Assembly: GCA_900321645.1 (NCBI GenBank)
Contig: ONWZ01000015.1
Location: forward strand, 1-5,993
Reading direction: 5' to 3'
Origin: an uncultured Eubacteriales bacterium
GTDB lineage: Bacteria; Bacillota_I; Bacilli_A; RF39; UBA660
Length of the DNA: 5,993 bases
Of the stretch, positions 1-5,921 are shown one piece after another (within the stretch, counting starts at the first letter, position 1; the number at the start of each line of letters is the position of its first letter). The notes under the pieces were generated by a model. That model searched no databases. It saw nothing but the letters and a program-made list of their open reading frames with translations, and was not told where the DNA came from. The position numbers were made by a program, and so were the translations under genes.

Positions 1-1618
1 AGCTAATAAATTTGATAAATTAAGAAAATTAAATGGCTTATCAGGCTTTCAAAAAAGAGAAGAAAGCGTTTATGATGCTTATGAAGCTGGTCACTCTTCA
101 ACTAGTTTATCTGCCGCTTTAGGAATGGCTTTAGCAAGAGATAAAAATAAAGAAAACTATCATGTTATTGCTGTTATTGGCGATGGATCTATGGGTAATG
201 GCCTTCCTTATGAAGCTTTGAATCATATCGGAACTACCAAAACTAAATTGATCATTATTTTAAATGATAATGAAATGAGTATCTCTAAAAATGTCGGTGC
301 TCTTCATAATAATTTAGATAAAATTAGAGCCGGTCATGGTTATAATAATGCTAAGGAAGGAACAAAACGTTTTCTAAATAGGATTCCCTTTATTGGTAAA
401 GATATCAGTAGGGCAATAACTTATTTAAAATCTTCCTTTAAAAAATTATATTTAAGAGAAGGCTTTGTCTTTGAAGAATTAGGTATCAAATACTATGGAC
501 CAATTAATGGCCATGATTATAAAGAAATGCTTACTTATTTTGAAATGGCTAAAAAAGAAGATGAACCGGTTATGATTCATGTTATAACCGAAAAAGGTAA
601 AGGTTATGCTCCAGCCGAAAATGATAAGATTGGTCTTTGGCATGGGGTAGGGCCATTTGATAAAGAAACAGGCGAATTTCCAAAAAAGAAATATGGTATG
701 GTTACATGGAGCGAAGTAATTTCTAATCATTTAATTGAACTTACTAAGAAGAACAAACTAATTAATGTCATAACTCCCGCGATGACTGGTGGCAGTAAAT
801 TATTAAAGTATAAAGAATTATACCCTAATAATTTTATTGATGCTGGTATTGCTGAAGAACATGCTTTAGTTTTAGCTAATGGAATGGCTCTTGGTGGCCT
901 TATTCCTTTTGTATCAATTTATTCGACCTTTCTTCAAAGAGGATATGATGAAGTCATTCATGATATTGCTAGGATGAATACCCATGTCATTTTAGGAATT
1001 GACAGGTGTGGTATTGTTGGGGAAGATGGCGAAACGCACCAAGGTATTTATGATTTAACTTTCCTAATGCCAATTCCTAATTTAATAATCGCTACCCCTA
1101 AAGATAGTGTAGAAGCAGGTAATATGCTATTTACCGCTATCAATAACAATGATAAACCATTTGCTATTAGGTACTCAAAAGATTCATTGAAATATCAAAA
1201 AAGCACCTATGAAGCAATTAAAATAGGTTCTTGGGAAGAGATAGCTCCTGGTAAAGATGCTTGCTTAATAACTTATGGTAATCTAATAGAAAATGCTAAA
1301 GTGATTAAAGAAAAATTAAAAATGAGTGATGATATTGCTATTATCAATGCTAGATTTCAAAAACCAATCGATGAAAAAATGTATAAAGATATTTTAAAGA
1401 AATATCGTCATATATTTATCTATGAGGAACAAACGGCCATTAATTCACTAGGCTCATATCTCGTGTCATATGCCCTAGAACATGATTATTTTGGCGAAAT
1501 AAAAATCTTTGGCGTTCCAGACAAATATGTTAAGCAAGGTAAGAAAGCCGAAGTATTAAAAGCACTTAAACTAGATTCGGAATCAATTATTAATAAAATA
1601 AAAGAAAATATGGATTAA
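1..1618 (+). CDS. dxs: 1-deoxy-D-xylulose-5-phosphate synthase, 5'-truncated by window edge
   Basis: DXS condenses pyruvate and glyceraldehyde 3-phosphate, using thiamine diphosphate (ThDP), to make DXP, the entry step of the cytosolic MEP isoprenoid pathway. The reading frame is open from base 2, so the ATG at 125 (inside GMALARD) is not the start; roughly the first 80-100 residues lie outside the window. Visible motifs in order are GHSSTS (89-106, ThDP/substrate histidine), the ThDP-Mg motif GDG (179-187) to NDN (263-271), GPINGHD, HGVGPFD, the transketolase catalytic glutamate in AGIAEEHA (GAA 854-856), YSTFLQR, and IDRCGIVGEDG followed by THQG (His at 1037-1039), then the transketolase C-terminal domain. 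Just after GDG the usual (A/S)xTGG is SMGNG, a mild variant. All key residues are present, so the enzyme is probably active. Its stop codon directly abuts the stop of the convergent dinB. Identification is secure; only the N-terminus is missing. Confidence 0.96.
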   Translation, partial: ANKFDKLRKLNGLSGFQKREESVYDAYEAGHSSTSLSAALGMALARDKNKENYHVIAVIGDGSMGNGLPYEALNHIGTTKTKLIIILNDNEMSISKNVGALHNNLDKIRAGHGYNNAKEGTKRFLNRIPFIGKDISRAITYLKSSFKKLYLREGFVFEELGIKYYGPINGHDYKEMLTYFEMAKKEDEPVMIHVITEKGKGYAPAENDKIGLWHGVGPFDKETGEFPKKKYGMVTWSEVISNHLIELTKKNKLINVITPAMTGGSKLLKYKELYPNNFIDAGIAEEHALVLANGMALGGLIPFVSIYSTFLQRGYDEVIHDIARMNTHVILGIDRCGIVGEDGETHQGIYDLTFLMPIPNLIIATPKDSVEAGNMLFTAINNNDKPFAIRYSKDSLKYQKSTYEAIKIGSWEEIAPGKDACLITYGNLIENAKVIKEKLKMSDDIAIINARFQKPIDEKMYKDILKKYRHIFIYEEQTAINSLGSYLVSYALEHDYFGEIKIFGVPDKYVKQGKKAEVLKALKLDSESIINKIKENMD

Positions 1619-1672
1619 TTACTTGCCAATCCGATCGGCATAAGTAATTGACTTATCACCATATTTTCTTTT
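1600..1672. terminator. Two-part inverted repeat at the dxs/dinB convergent junction; possible bidirectional terminator
   Basis: The outer arms, 1600-1613 and 1659-1672, are 14-bp perfect complements (A-rich left, T-rich right). The inner arms, AATTACTTGCC (1617-1627) and GGC-AT-AAGTAATT (1637-1649, two-base bulge), pair over 11 bp around a 9-nt loop. The internal loop between the two stems is 3 nt on the left and 9 nt on the right. An A-rich arm, hairpin and T-rich arm is the layout of bidirectional intrinsic terminators, and it lies exactly where two convergent genes meet with no spacer. Against this, the T-rich stretch starts about 11 nt (+ strand) or 7 nt (- strand) after the inner stem rather than directly next to it. 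Terminator function is inferred; the repeat itself is seen directly. Confidence 0.45.
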
Positions 1673-2818
1673 TATATCTTCCAGCGTCTTCTTTAATTCA
1701 TCATTGATATTTTCTTCTTTTAAATTATTCTCTAAAAGCGATAATTGTACTTTATATTGATCAGTTAAGTTAGATACCCCAACACATAAACTTCTTACTT
1801 TTTTATCTCCATCAGGATTATATATTCTTTCTAATAATTTACAAGCATTATCATAAATATCATCATCACTATTAATAAGCTTATCTAAAGTAAGCTGTTT
1901 GCTAATTTTTGTAAAATCATGATATTTGATCCAAATGGATACATTGGGAGCATACATCTTTTTATATCTAAGTCTCTTACCAGTATCCATCGATAAGTTT
2001 TTAAGGACTTTTTTTATTTCATCAAGATTGGTATAGTCATATGGTAAAACGACTGAAGTTGAAATGCTTTTTGGATTACCTCTTTCACTTTCCACATCTG
2101 ACTCATCGATACCATTGGCATATTCCCACATCATCTTACCCATACTCTTAAAGTGACGTGTTAAAAAATCTATATCCGTATTGGCAAGTTCACCAATGGT
2201 ATTAATATTTAATTCGTGTAATTTTTTACTACTGGCTTTACCAATCATAAATAATTCATTGACATTGAGTGGCCACATCTTATCTTTTATTTCACTGGTG
2301 AATAATGTATGTACCTTATCAGGCTTCGTAAAATCACTAGCCATTTTAGCAAGTAATTTATTATCGCCAACTCCGACGTTAACCGTAAATCCAAAATTAT
2401 CGCGAATAGCGTTTTTGATGTGATAAGCTAGTTTTACTGGATCACCATATTTTTGATAAATATCAGTACAATCTAGAAAGCATTCATCAATGGAATATCT
2501 TTCAATTTTTTTACTATAATTACATAGATAAGTATACATGCGGTCAGAATACTTTTTATATACCTTAAATTCTGGCGGATATACTTCTAAATAAGGACAT
2601 TTCTTTCTTGCATTATATAATGTTTCAGCGGTTTGAACACCTTTCTTTTTTGCCGGAATACTTTTGGCTAAAACAATACCATGCCTAGTTGCCTCATCCC
2701 CACCAATAACAGCATAACGATTCCTGATATCAATTTTGCTTCCTTTGTGTAACATATTGACAGCTGTCCATGATAAAAAAGCATTATTGACATCGATGTG
2801 TAAGATAATTCTTTTCAT
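1619..2818 (-). CDS. dinB: Y-family DNA polymerase (DNA polymerase IV / DinB-UvrX type)
   Basis: This is a translesion DNA polymerase that copies past damaged template bases at low fidelity. Numbered from the ATG at 2818 (399 residues), the palm motif HIDVNNAF gives catalytic Asp9 and steric-gate Phe14, and YSIDECFLD gives catalytic Asp111-Glu112. GVGDNKLLAKMASDFTKP (149-166) is the conserved finger/palm motif, and FMIGKASSKKLHELNINTIGELA (190-212) is the helix-hairpin-helix thumb region. The little-finger domain follows, and QLSLL (358-362) resembles the beta-clamp-binding pentapeptide QL(S/D)LF. Upstream in-frame GTG (2830) and ATG (2827) codons exist, but GGTGAT (2831-2826) is a good ribosome-binding site 7 nt before 2818, and the predicted transcript starts near 2832, so 2818 is preferred. 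The gene has its own promoter and is convergent with dxs. DinB versus UvrX/YqjW subfamily cannot be settled by eye. Confidence 0.93.
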   Translation of the reverse strand: MKRIILHIDVNNAFLSWTAVNMLHKGSKIDIRNRYAVIGGDEATRHGIVLAKSIPAKKKGVQTAETLYNARKKCPYLEVYPPEFKVYKKYSDRMYTYLCNYSKKIERYSIDECFLDCTDIYQKYGDPVKLAYHIKNAIRDNFGFTVNVGVGDNKLLAKMASDFTKPDKVHTLFTSEIKDKMWPLNVNELFMIGKASSKKLHELNINTIGELANTDIDFLTRHFKSMGKMMWEYANGIDESDVESERGNPKSISTSVVLPYDYTNLDEIKKVLKNLSMDTGKRLRYKKMYAPNVSIWIKYHDFTKISKQLTLDKLINSDDDIYDNACKLLERIYNPDGDKKVRSLCVGVSNLTDQYKVQLSLLENNLKEENINDELKKTLEDIKRKYGDKSITYADRIGK

Positions 2819-2831
2819 GATAGCCATCACC
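2819..2831 (-). promoter_or_regulatory. dinB ribosome-binding site that decides the start codon
   Basis: On the minus strand GGGTGAT (2832-2826) matches the 3' part of the AGGAGGTGAT Shine-Dalgarno sequence and lies 7 nt before the ATG at 2818-2816. It overlaps the alternative GTG (2830) and ATG (2827) starts, which have no Shine-Dalgarno of their own. The same GGTGAT motif precedes spoIIR in this window. Confidence 0.65.
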
Positions 2832-2838
2832 CAATTAA

Positions 2839-2867
2839 ATTATATCAAACAATTGTTATCATTTCAA
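2839..2867 (-). promoter_or_regulatory. dinB promoter, sigma-A type
   Basis: Read on the minus strand, TTGAAA (2867-2862), a 17-bp spacer and TATAAT (2844-2839) form a near-consensus vegetative promoter. A TGA directly before the -10 box makes it an extended -10 (TGn). The expected transcription start near 2832 leaves a leader of about 14 nt before the ATG at 2818. A 10-bp palindrome lies in the middle of the spacer and could be an operator. Confidence 0.8.
2846..2859. promoter_or_regulatory. Palindrome AACAATTGTT, possible LexA-like operator
   Basis: AACAATTGTT (2848-2857) is a perfect 10-bp palindrome centred in the dinB promoter spacer. The 14-mer CAAACAATTGTTAT keeps the AAC-N4-GTT core of the Gram-positive SOS box (CGAAC-N4-GTTCG) but differs at the outer bases, especially in the right half. 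Repressor binding here would block RNA polymerase on dinB, a gene type that is often damage-inducible. An AT-rich 10-bp palindrome can also arise by chance, so this is a suggestion only. Confidence 0.35.
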
Positions 2868-2883
2868 TAAATTTTCTTTTATA

Positions 2884-2912
2884 TTGAAGAAATCTTTATT
2901 TTATGGTATACT
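2884..2912 (+). promoter_or_regulatory. prfA operon promoter, sigma-A type
   Basis: TTGAAG (2884-2889), a 17-bp spacer and TATACT (2907-2912) form a good vegetative promoter. TGG directly before the -10 box supplies an extended -10 motif. The expected start is near 2919, giving a short leader of about 18 nt. It stands back to back with the dinB promoter, with the two -35 boxes separated by 16 AT-rich bases (2868-2883). It probably transcribes prfA and prmC, and possibly the genes beyond. Confidence 0.8.
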
Positions 2913-2921
2913 TACTAGCGT

Positions 2922-2928
2922 GAGAGGA
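2922..2928 (+). promoter_or_regulatory. prfA ribosome-binding site
   Basis: GAGAGGA lies 8 nt before the ATG at 2937 and fixes that start. The resulting N-terminus (MINRLEAIWKRYEEI) aligns naturally with the N-terminal helix of bacterial RF1. Confidence 0.7.
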
Positions 2929-2936
2929 CTGATATT

Positions 2937-3998
2937 ATGATAAATAGATTAGAGGCTATTTGGAAAAGATATGAAGAAATAGCTAATGAACTATCTAATC
3001 CTGAAGTAGTCAGCGATATTAAGAAAATGACCGAATTGTCAAAAGAACAACGTAGACTTGCCCCAATTGTTGATATTTATAAAAAATATAAACAAACCTT
3101 AGCGGACATTGAAACAGCAAAAGAAATGACTAAAGATCCAGAAATGGAAACTTTTGCTAAAGAAGAAATCAACAATTTAAACAAAGAAATTGAGAATATG
3201 GAAAAAGAATTAGAAATTCTTCTTTTACCACATGATCCTAACGATGAAAAGAATGTTATCGTTGAAATTAGAGGAGCTGCTGGTGGAGATGAAGCCAATA
3301 TCTTTGCTGGTGATTTATTTGATATGTATACCCATTATATCAACCAATTTGGTTGGAAAATCGAGATATTAAATGAAGAACCTGGTACAGCTGGCGGATT
3401 TTCTCAAATCGAATTTATGATTAAAGGTGAAGGAGCATACTCAAAATTAAAATACGAGTCTGGTGCCCACAGGGTACAAAGAGTACCAGAAACGGAATCA
3501 CAAGGTAGAGTCCATACTTCAACTGCTACTGTTCTAGTAATGCCAGAAGCCGAAGAATTCGATTATGAATTAGATGAATCAGAAGTTAGAATTGATATTA
3601 CTCGTGCTAGCGGTAATGGAGGACAAGGTGTTAATACAACCGATTCAGCCGTTAGACTTACTCATATTCCTACGGGTATTATCGTTTATTCACAAACTGA
3701 ACGTAGCCAAATCAAAAATAAAGAAAAAGCTTTTAAAATATTAAAGACAAGACTATATGATTTAAAACTACGTGAACAAGAAGAAGCCAATGCTAAAGAA
3801 AGAAGAAATAAAATTGGTACTGGCGATAGATCAGAAAAAATTAGAACATACAATTATCCACAAAATAGAGTAACTGATCATCGTATTGGCTTTACATCAA
3901 TGAACCTAGATCGTATCATGACTGGTGATTTGGGTGTTATCATCGAGGCCTTAATCGCTGAAAATCAAAGATTAGAGTTAGAGAATCATGAAATATAA
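2937..3998 (+). CDS. prfA: Peptide chain release factor 1 (RF1)
   Basis: RF1 recognises UAA and UAG stop codons on the ribosome and triggers hydrolysis of peptidyl-tRNA. At 353 residues it has the normal family length of about 355-360. An N-terminal coiled-coil helical domain (about 1-95) is followed by the PCRF domain with EIRGAAGGDEA (110-120). The codon-reading tripeptide is PET (184-186, in QRVPETESQGR), the P-x-T form expected for RF1 rather than the SPF of RF2. The catalytic loop GNGGQGVNTTDSAVR contains GGQ at 228-230; the residue after Gln is Gly where many RF1 proteins have His or Asn. The ending RTYNYPQNRVTDHRIG is also typical. The Gln of GGQ is the substrate of PrmC, encoded by the next gene, which starts 11 bp before the end of prfA. 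Every gene in the window ends in TAA, a codon RF1 reads. Confidence 0.98.
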   Translation: MINRLEAIWKRYEEIANELSNPEVVSDIKKMTELSKEQRRLAPIVDIYKKYKQTLADIETAKEMTKDPEMETFAKEEINNLNKEIENMEKELEILLLPHDPNDEKNVIVEIRGAAGGDEANIFAGDLFDMYTHYINQFGWKIEILNEEPGTAGGFSQIEFMIKGEGAYSKLKYESGAHRVQRVPETESQGRVHTSTATVLVMPEAEEFDYELDESEVRIDITRASGNGGQGVNTTDSAVRLTHIPTGIIVYSQTERSQIKNKEKAFKILKTRLYDLKLREQEEANAKERRNKIGTGDRSEKIRTYNYPQNRVTDHRIGFTSMNLDRIMTGDLGVIIEALIAENQRLELENHEI

Positions 3999-4734
3999 TA
4001 AAAGTGATTTAGCATATTTAAATAAATACATCAAGGAACATAACCTTGATGATATTTATTTAAATAATGCCTTAAAAGAATTAGAAAAAGGTAGACCCAT
4101 TCAATATGTTATTGGAGAAGTTAATTTCTATGGATATGACTTTAAAGTTAATGAAAATGTCTTAATACCTCGCTTTGAAACTGAATTATTAGTGGATAAA
4201 ACAATCAAGAAGATAAAGAAACTATTTAATAAAAATGTTGATATCTTAGATTTAGGAACAGGTAGTGGTTGCATTGCCATAACTTTAAAAAAAGAAGCTG
4301 ATAGTAATGTAGAAGCCTTAGATATTTCAAATAAAGCATTAGAAGTAGCCAAAGAAAATGCCAAATTAAACAACGTAGATATTAATTTTATCAATGCAGA
4401 TATGACAAAATACACAAGTAAACAATATGATGTAATTATCTCAAATCCCCCATATATTGCCTATGATGAAGAAGTAATGGATATTGTTAAAAATAATGAG
4501 CCACATAATGCGCTATATGCTGATAATAATGGATTATACTACTATGAAGCGATAATTAAAAATATCCCGAAAATAACTAAGGATAAGTATCTTGTATGCT
4601 TTGAAATAGGCAGTACTCAAGGAAAAGAGATTATTGAAATAGCCCATAAGTATTTAAATAATATCAATATAACTATTGAAAAAGATTATGCTAATCTAGA
4701 TCGCTTTGTATTTATAACGAGTATTAAAGAATAA
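3988..4734 (+). CDS. prmC: Release factor glutamine N5-methyltransferase
   Basis: PrmC transfers a methyl group from S-adenosylmethionine to the glutamine of the GGQ motif in release factors, raising termination efficiency. Visible motifs are GRPIQYVIGEVNFYG and LIPRFETELLV (59-69, usually RPETE) in the substrate-facing region, the SAM-binding glycine loop ILDLGTGSGCIAI (86-98), ALDIS (110-114, ribose-binding acidic residue), and the catalytic NPPY (153-156) that binds the amide nitrogen of glutamine. The protein has 248 residues against about 275-290 in the family, because the N-terminal helical domain is about 20-25 residues shorter. The ATG at 3988 overlaps the end of prfA in another frame, with only a weak AGAG upstream, so translation is probably coupled to prfA. 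The conserved prfA-prmC pairing supports the call. Confidence 0.95.
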   Translation: MKYNKSDLAYLNKYIKEHNLDDIYLNNALKELEKGRPIQYVIGEVNFYGYDFKVNENVLIPRFETELLVDKTIKKIKKLFNKNVDILDLGTGSGCIAITLKKEADSNVEALDISNKALEVAKENAKLNNVDINFINADMTKYTSKQYDVIISNPPYIAYDEEVMDIVKNNEPHNALYADNNGLYYYEAIIKNIPKITKDKYLVCFEIGSTQGKEIIEIAHKYLNNINITIEKDYANLDRFVFITSIKE

Positions 4735-4747
4735 TATTCGTTTTTTT
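4729..4747 (+). terminator. Weak terminator-like hairpin and T-tract at the end of prmC
   Basis: GAAT (4729-4732) and ATTC (4736-4739) can form a 4-bp stem across the prmC stop codon, followed one base later by seven T residues (4741-4747). The stem is too short and AT-rich to be a strong terminator; it might cause partial termination before spoIIR. The rest of the 57-bp gap to spoIIR is AT-rich and shows no promoter I would defend. Confidence 0.22.
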
Positions 4748-4782
4748 GTTTAGATTAATTAATTTATTAACAATATATTAAT

Positions 4783-4788
4783 GGTGAT
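4783..4788 (+). promoter_or_regulatory. spoIIR ribosome-binding site
   Basis: GGTGAT matches the 3' portion of the extended Shine-Dalgarno sequence and lies 3 nt before the ATG at 4792. Because the motif is the downstream part of AGGAGGTGAT, this spacing corresponds to a normal alignment on the ribosome. It supports the start at 4792. Confidence 0.6.
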
Positions 4789-4791
4789 AAA

Positions 4792-5313
4792 ATGAAAAGG
4801 ATAATTTTTCTACTTTCGTTAGTATTAATAGTTATTTCTATCTATAAACTTAATGAACAAAATATCTTTATTCCTGATTCATCAATTAGGTTAAGAGTAA
4901 TTCCTAATAGTAATAATCCTGAAGATATCAACATCAAAGAACAAGTAAAAGTATATTTAGAAAAAAATGTCTATGCCTTAACCAAAAATACCAATGACAT
5001 CGATGAAGCAAGAAAGATTATTAAAGAAAATATTCCTGATATTAAAAGCAATATCGATAATATATTTATAACTAATTCTTATCAATTACCATATGATATT
5101 AACTATGGATTTAATTATTTTCCTGTCAAGGAATATAAAGGATATACATATGATGAAGGATATTATGAATCACTAGTTATATCAATCGGGGATAGTAAGG
5201 GAGACAATTGGTGGTGTGTGTTGTTTCCTAACTTTTGCTTAGTTGACACAAATAATGATCACGAATATAAATTATATTTTAAAGAAATATTTAATAAGAA
5301 TTCTAAAAAATAA
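4792..5313 (+). CDS. spoIIR: Stage II sporulation protein R (SpoIIR)
   Basis: In Bacillus, SpoIIR is made in the forespore under sigma-F, acts in the intermembrane space, and signals the mother-cell membrane protease SpoIIGA to process pro-sigma-E. Here an N-terminal hydrophobic segment (about 4-18, after MKR) acts as signal peptide or anchor. It is followed by the family motif IRLRVIPNSNNPEDINIKEQVK (32-53) and the C-terminal signature DNWWCVLFPNFC (138-149) with two cysteines. The protein has 173 residues, about 50 fewer than the B. subtilis protein, with a short central region and little after the signature, but both diagnostic motifs are intact and there is no frameshift. It sits between prmC and mntP, as in the B. 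subtilis neighbourhood. I could not find a convincing sigma-F promoter, so regulation is unresolved. It indicates a sporulating or once-sporulating lineage. Confidence 0.92.
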   Translation: MKRIIFLLSLVLIVISIYKLNEQNIFIPDSSIRLRVIPNSNNPEDINIKEQVKVYLEKNVYALTKNTNDIDEARKIIKENIPDIKSNIDNIFITNSYQLPYDINYGFNYFPVKEYKGYTYDEGYYESLVISIGDSKGDNWWCVLFPNFCLVDTNNDHEYKLYFKEIFNKNSKK

Positions 5314-5333
5314 AATTAAGAGTAATATTAATT

Positions 5334-5340
5334 AGGTGGT
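5334..5340 (+). promoter_or_regulatory. mntP ribosome-binding site
   Basis: AGGTGGT lies 3 nt before the ATG at 5344 in the 30-bp gap after spoIIR. There is no room for a separate promoter with good boxes, so mntP is probably cotranscribed with spoIIR. Confidence 0.65.
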
Positions 5341-5343
5341 AGT

Positions 5344-5877
5344 ATGGCTTCTTTTTTAACTATCATTTTAATTGCTATTAGTCTCTCAATGGATGCTTTT
5401 TCCTTAGCTTTAATTTATGGAATGAGTGGAATATCTAAAAAGAAAATGATTGCTTTATCGATAATCGTAGGTATATATCATTTTATTATGCCATTAATAG
5501 GCCTTATGTTAGGAACGTTCATTGATAATATTAATTTTATTAATTTAGATATTATTGCTTCGATTATTTTGATTTATATTGGAATTGATTTAATCATATC
5601 TAATTTTAAAGAAGAAGAAACCATATCATTAAGTAAAACAGGCCTTATTATATTTGGTCTGTCGGTATCAATTGACAGTATGACTGTTGGTATCGGTTTG
5701 AAAGCGATAACTGATAAGTATTTATTATCATCATTAACTTTTTCATTATGTAGTATGCTTTTTACCTACCTAGGTTTGATTTTAGGTGACATCATCGGTA
5801 ATCGTATTGGAGCATATTCAAAAGTTGCTGGTGGTATCATTTTAATTGTCATAGCAATCATCATGTTTATTAAATAA
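5344..5877 (+). CDS. mntP: Manganese efflux pump of the MntP family
   Basis: MntP proteins export Mn2+ across the cytoplasmic membrane and protect against manganese excess. The 177-residue product is almost entirely hydrophobic, with about six membrane segments (roughly 3-27, 36-58, 67-87, 98-120, 128-149, 158-176). It is built as two similar halves: SLSMDAFSLAL (13-23) and SVSIDSMTVGIGL (107-119) each carry the conserved membrane aspartate (Asp17, Asp111), followed by the glycine-rich LIGLMLG and LGLILGD. Length is close to the MntP norm of about 185. YtaF, a related sporulation membrane protein, is the main alternative, but the position just after spoIIR matches mntP (ywlD) in B. subtilis. 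I see no yybP-ykoY manganese riboswitch upstream; the 30-bp gap is too small to hold one. The gene is probably expressed from an upstream operon promoter. Confidence 0.87.
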   Translation: MASFLTIILIAISLSMDAFSLALIYGMSGISKKKMIALSIIVGIYHFIMPLIGLMLGTFIDNINFINLDIIASIILIYIGIDLIISNFKEEETISLSKTGLIIFGLSVSIDSMTVGIGLKAITDKYLLSSLTFSLCSMLFTYLGLILGDIIGNRIGAYSKVAGGIILIVIAIIMFIK

Positions 5878-5880
5878 TTG

Positions 5881-5909
5881 TTGACAAACCCCATATTTAA
5901 TAGTATAAT
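5881..5909 (+). promoter_or_regulatory. tRNA-His promoter, exact sigma-A consensus
   Basis: TTGACA (5881-5886), 17 bp, then TATAAT (5904-5909) match the vegetative consensus at all twelve positions. The -35 box begins three bases after the mntP stop codon. The expected start near 5916 gives a leader of about 6 nt before the tRNA. A strong, constitutive promoter of this kind fits a stable-RNA gene. Confidence 0.9.
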
Positions 5910-5921
5910 TACATGCGTACT

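Noticed and set aside
125..127. ATG at 125 as start of dxs
   Set aside because: The frame is open upstream to base 2 and encodes conserved DXS sequence including GHSSTS, so the true start is outside the window.
479..730. Minus-strand reading frame inside dxs; similar ones at 3077-3298 and 4128-4415, and a plus-strand one at 2181-2423 inside dinB
   Set aside because: All are antisense to genes with strong family motifs, lack ribosome-binding sites and show no recognisable domain.
4754..4782. ATTAATTAAT palindrome and repeated ATTAAT before spoIIR
   Set aside because: Pure A/T short repeats are expected by chance at this base composition, and the stem would be unstable.
4735..4791. Possible sigma-F or sigma-A promoter for spoIIR
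   Set aside because: GGTGATAAAA partly resembles a sigma-F -10 box but overlaps the ribosome-binding site and start codon and has no -35 at the right distance. TTAGAT/TATATT with an 18-bp spacer is too weak to call in AT-rich DNA.
5314..5343. Manganese riboswitch (yybP-ykoY) before mntP
   Set aside because: The gap is only 30 bp and contains only a ribosome-binding site.
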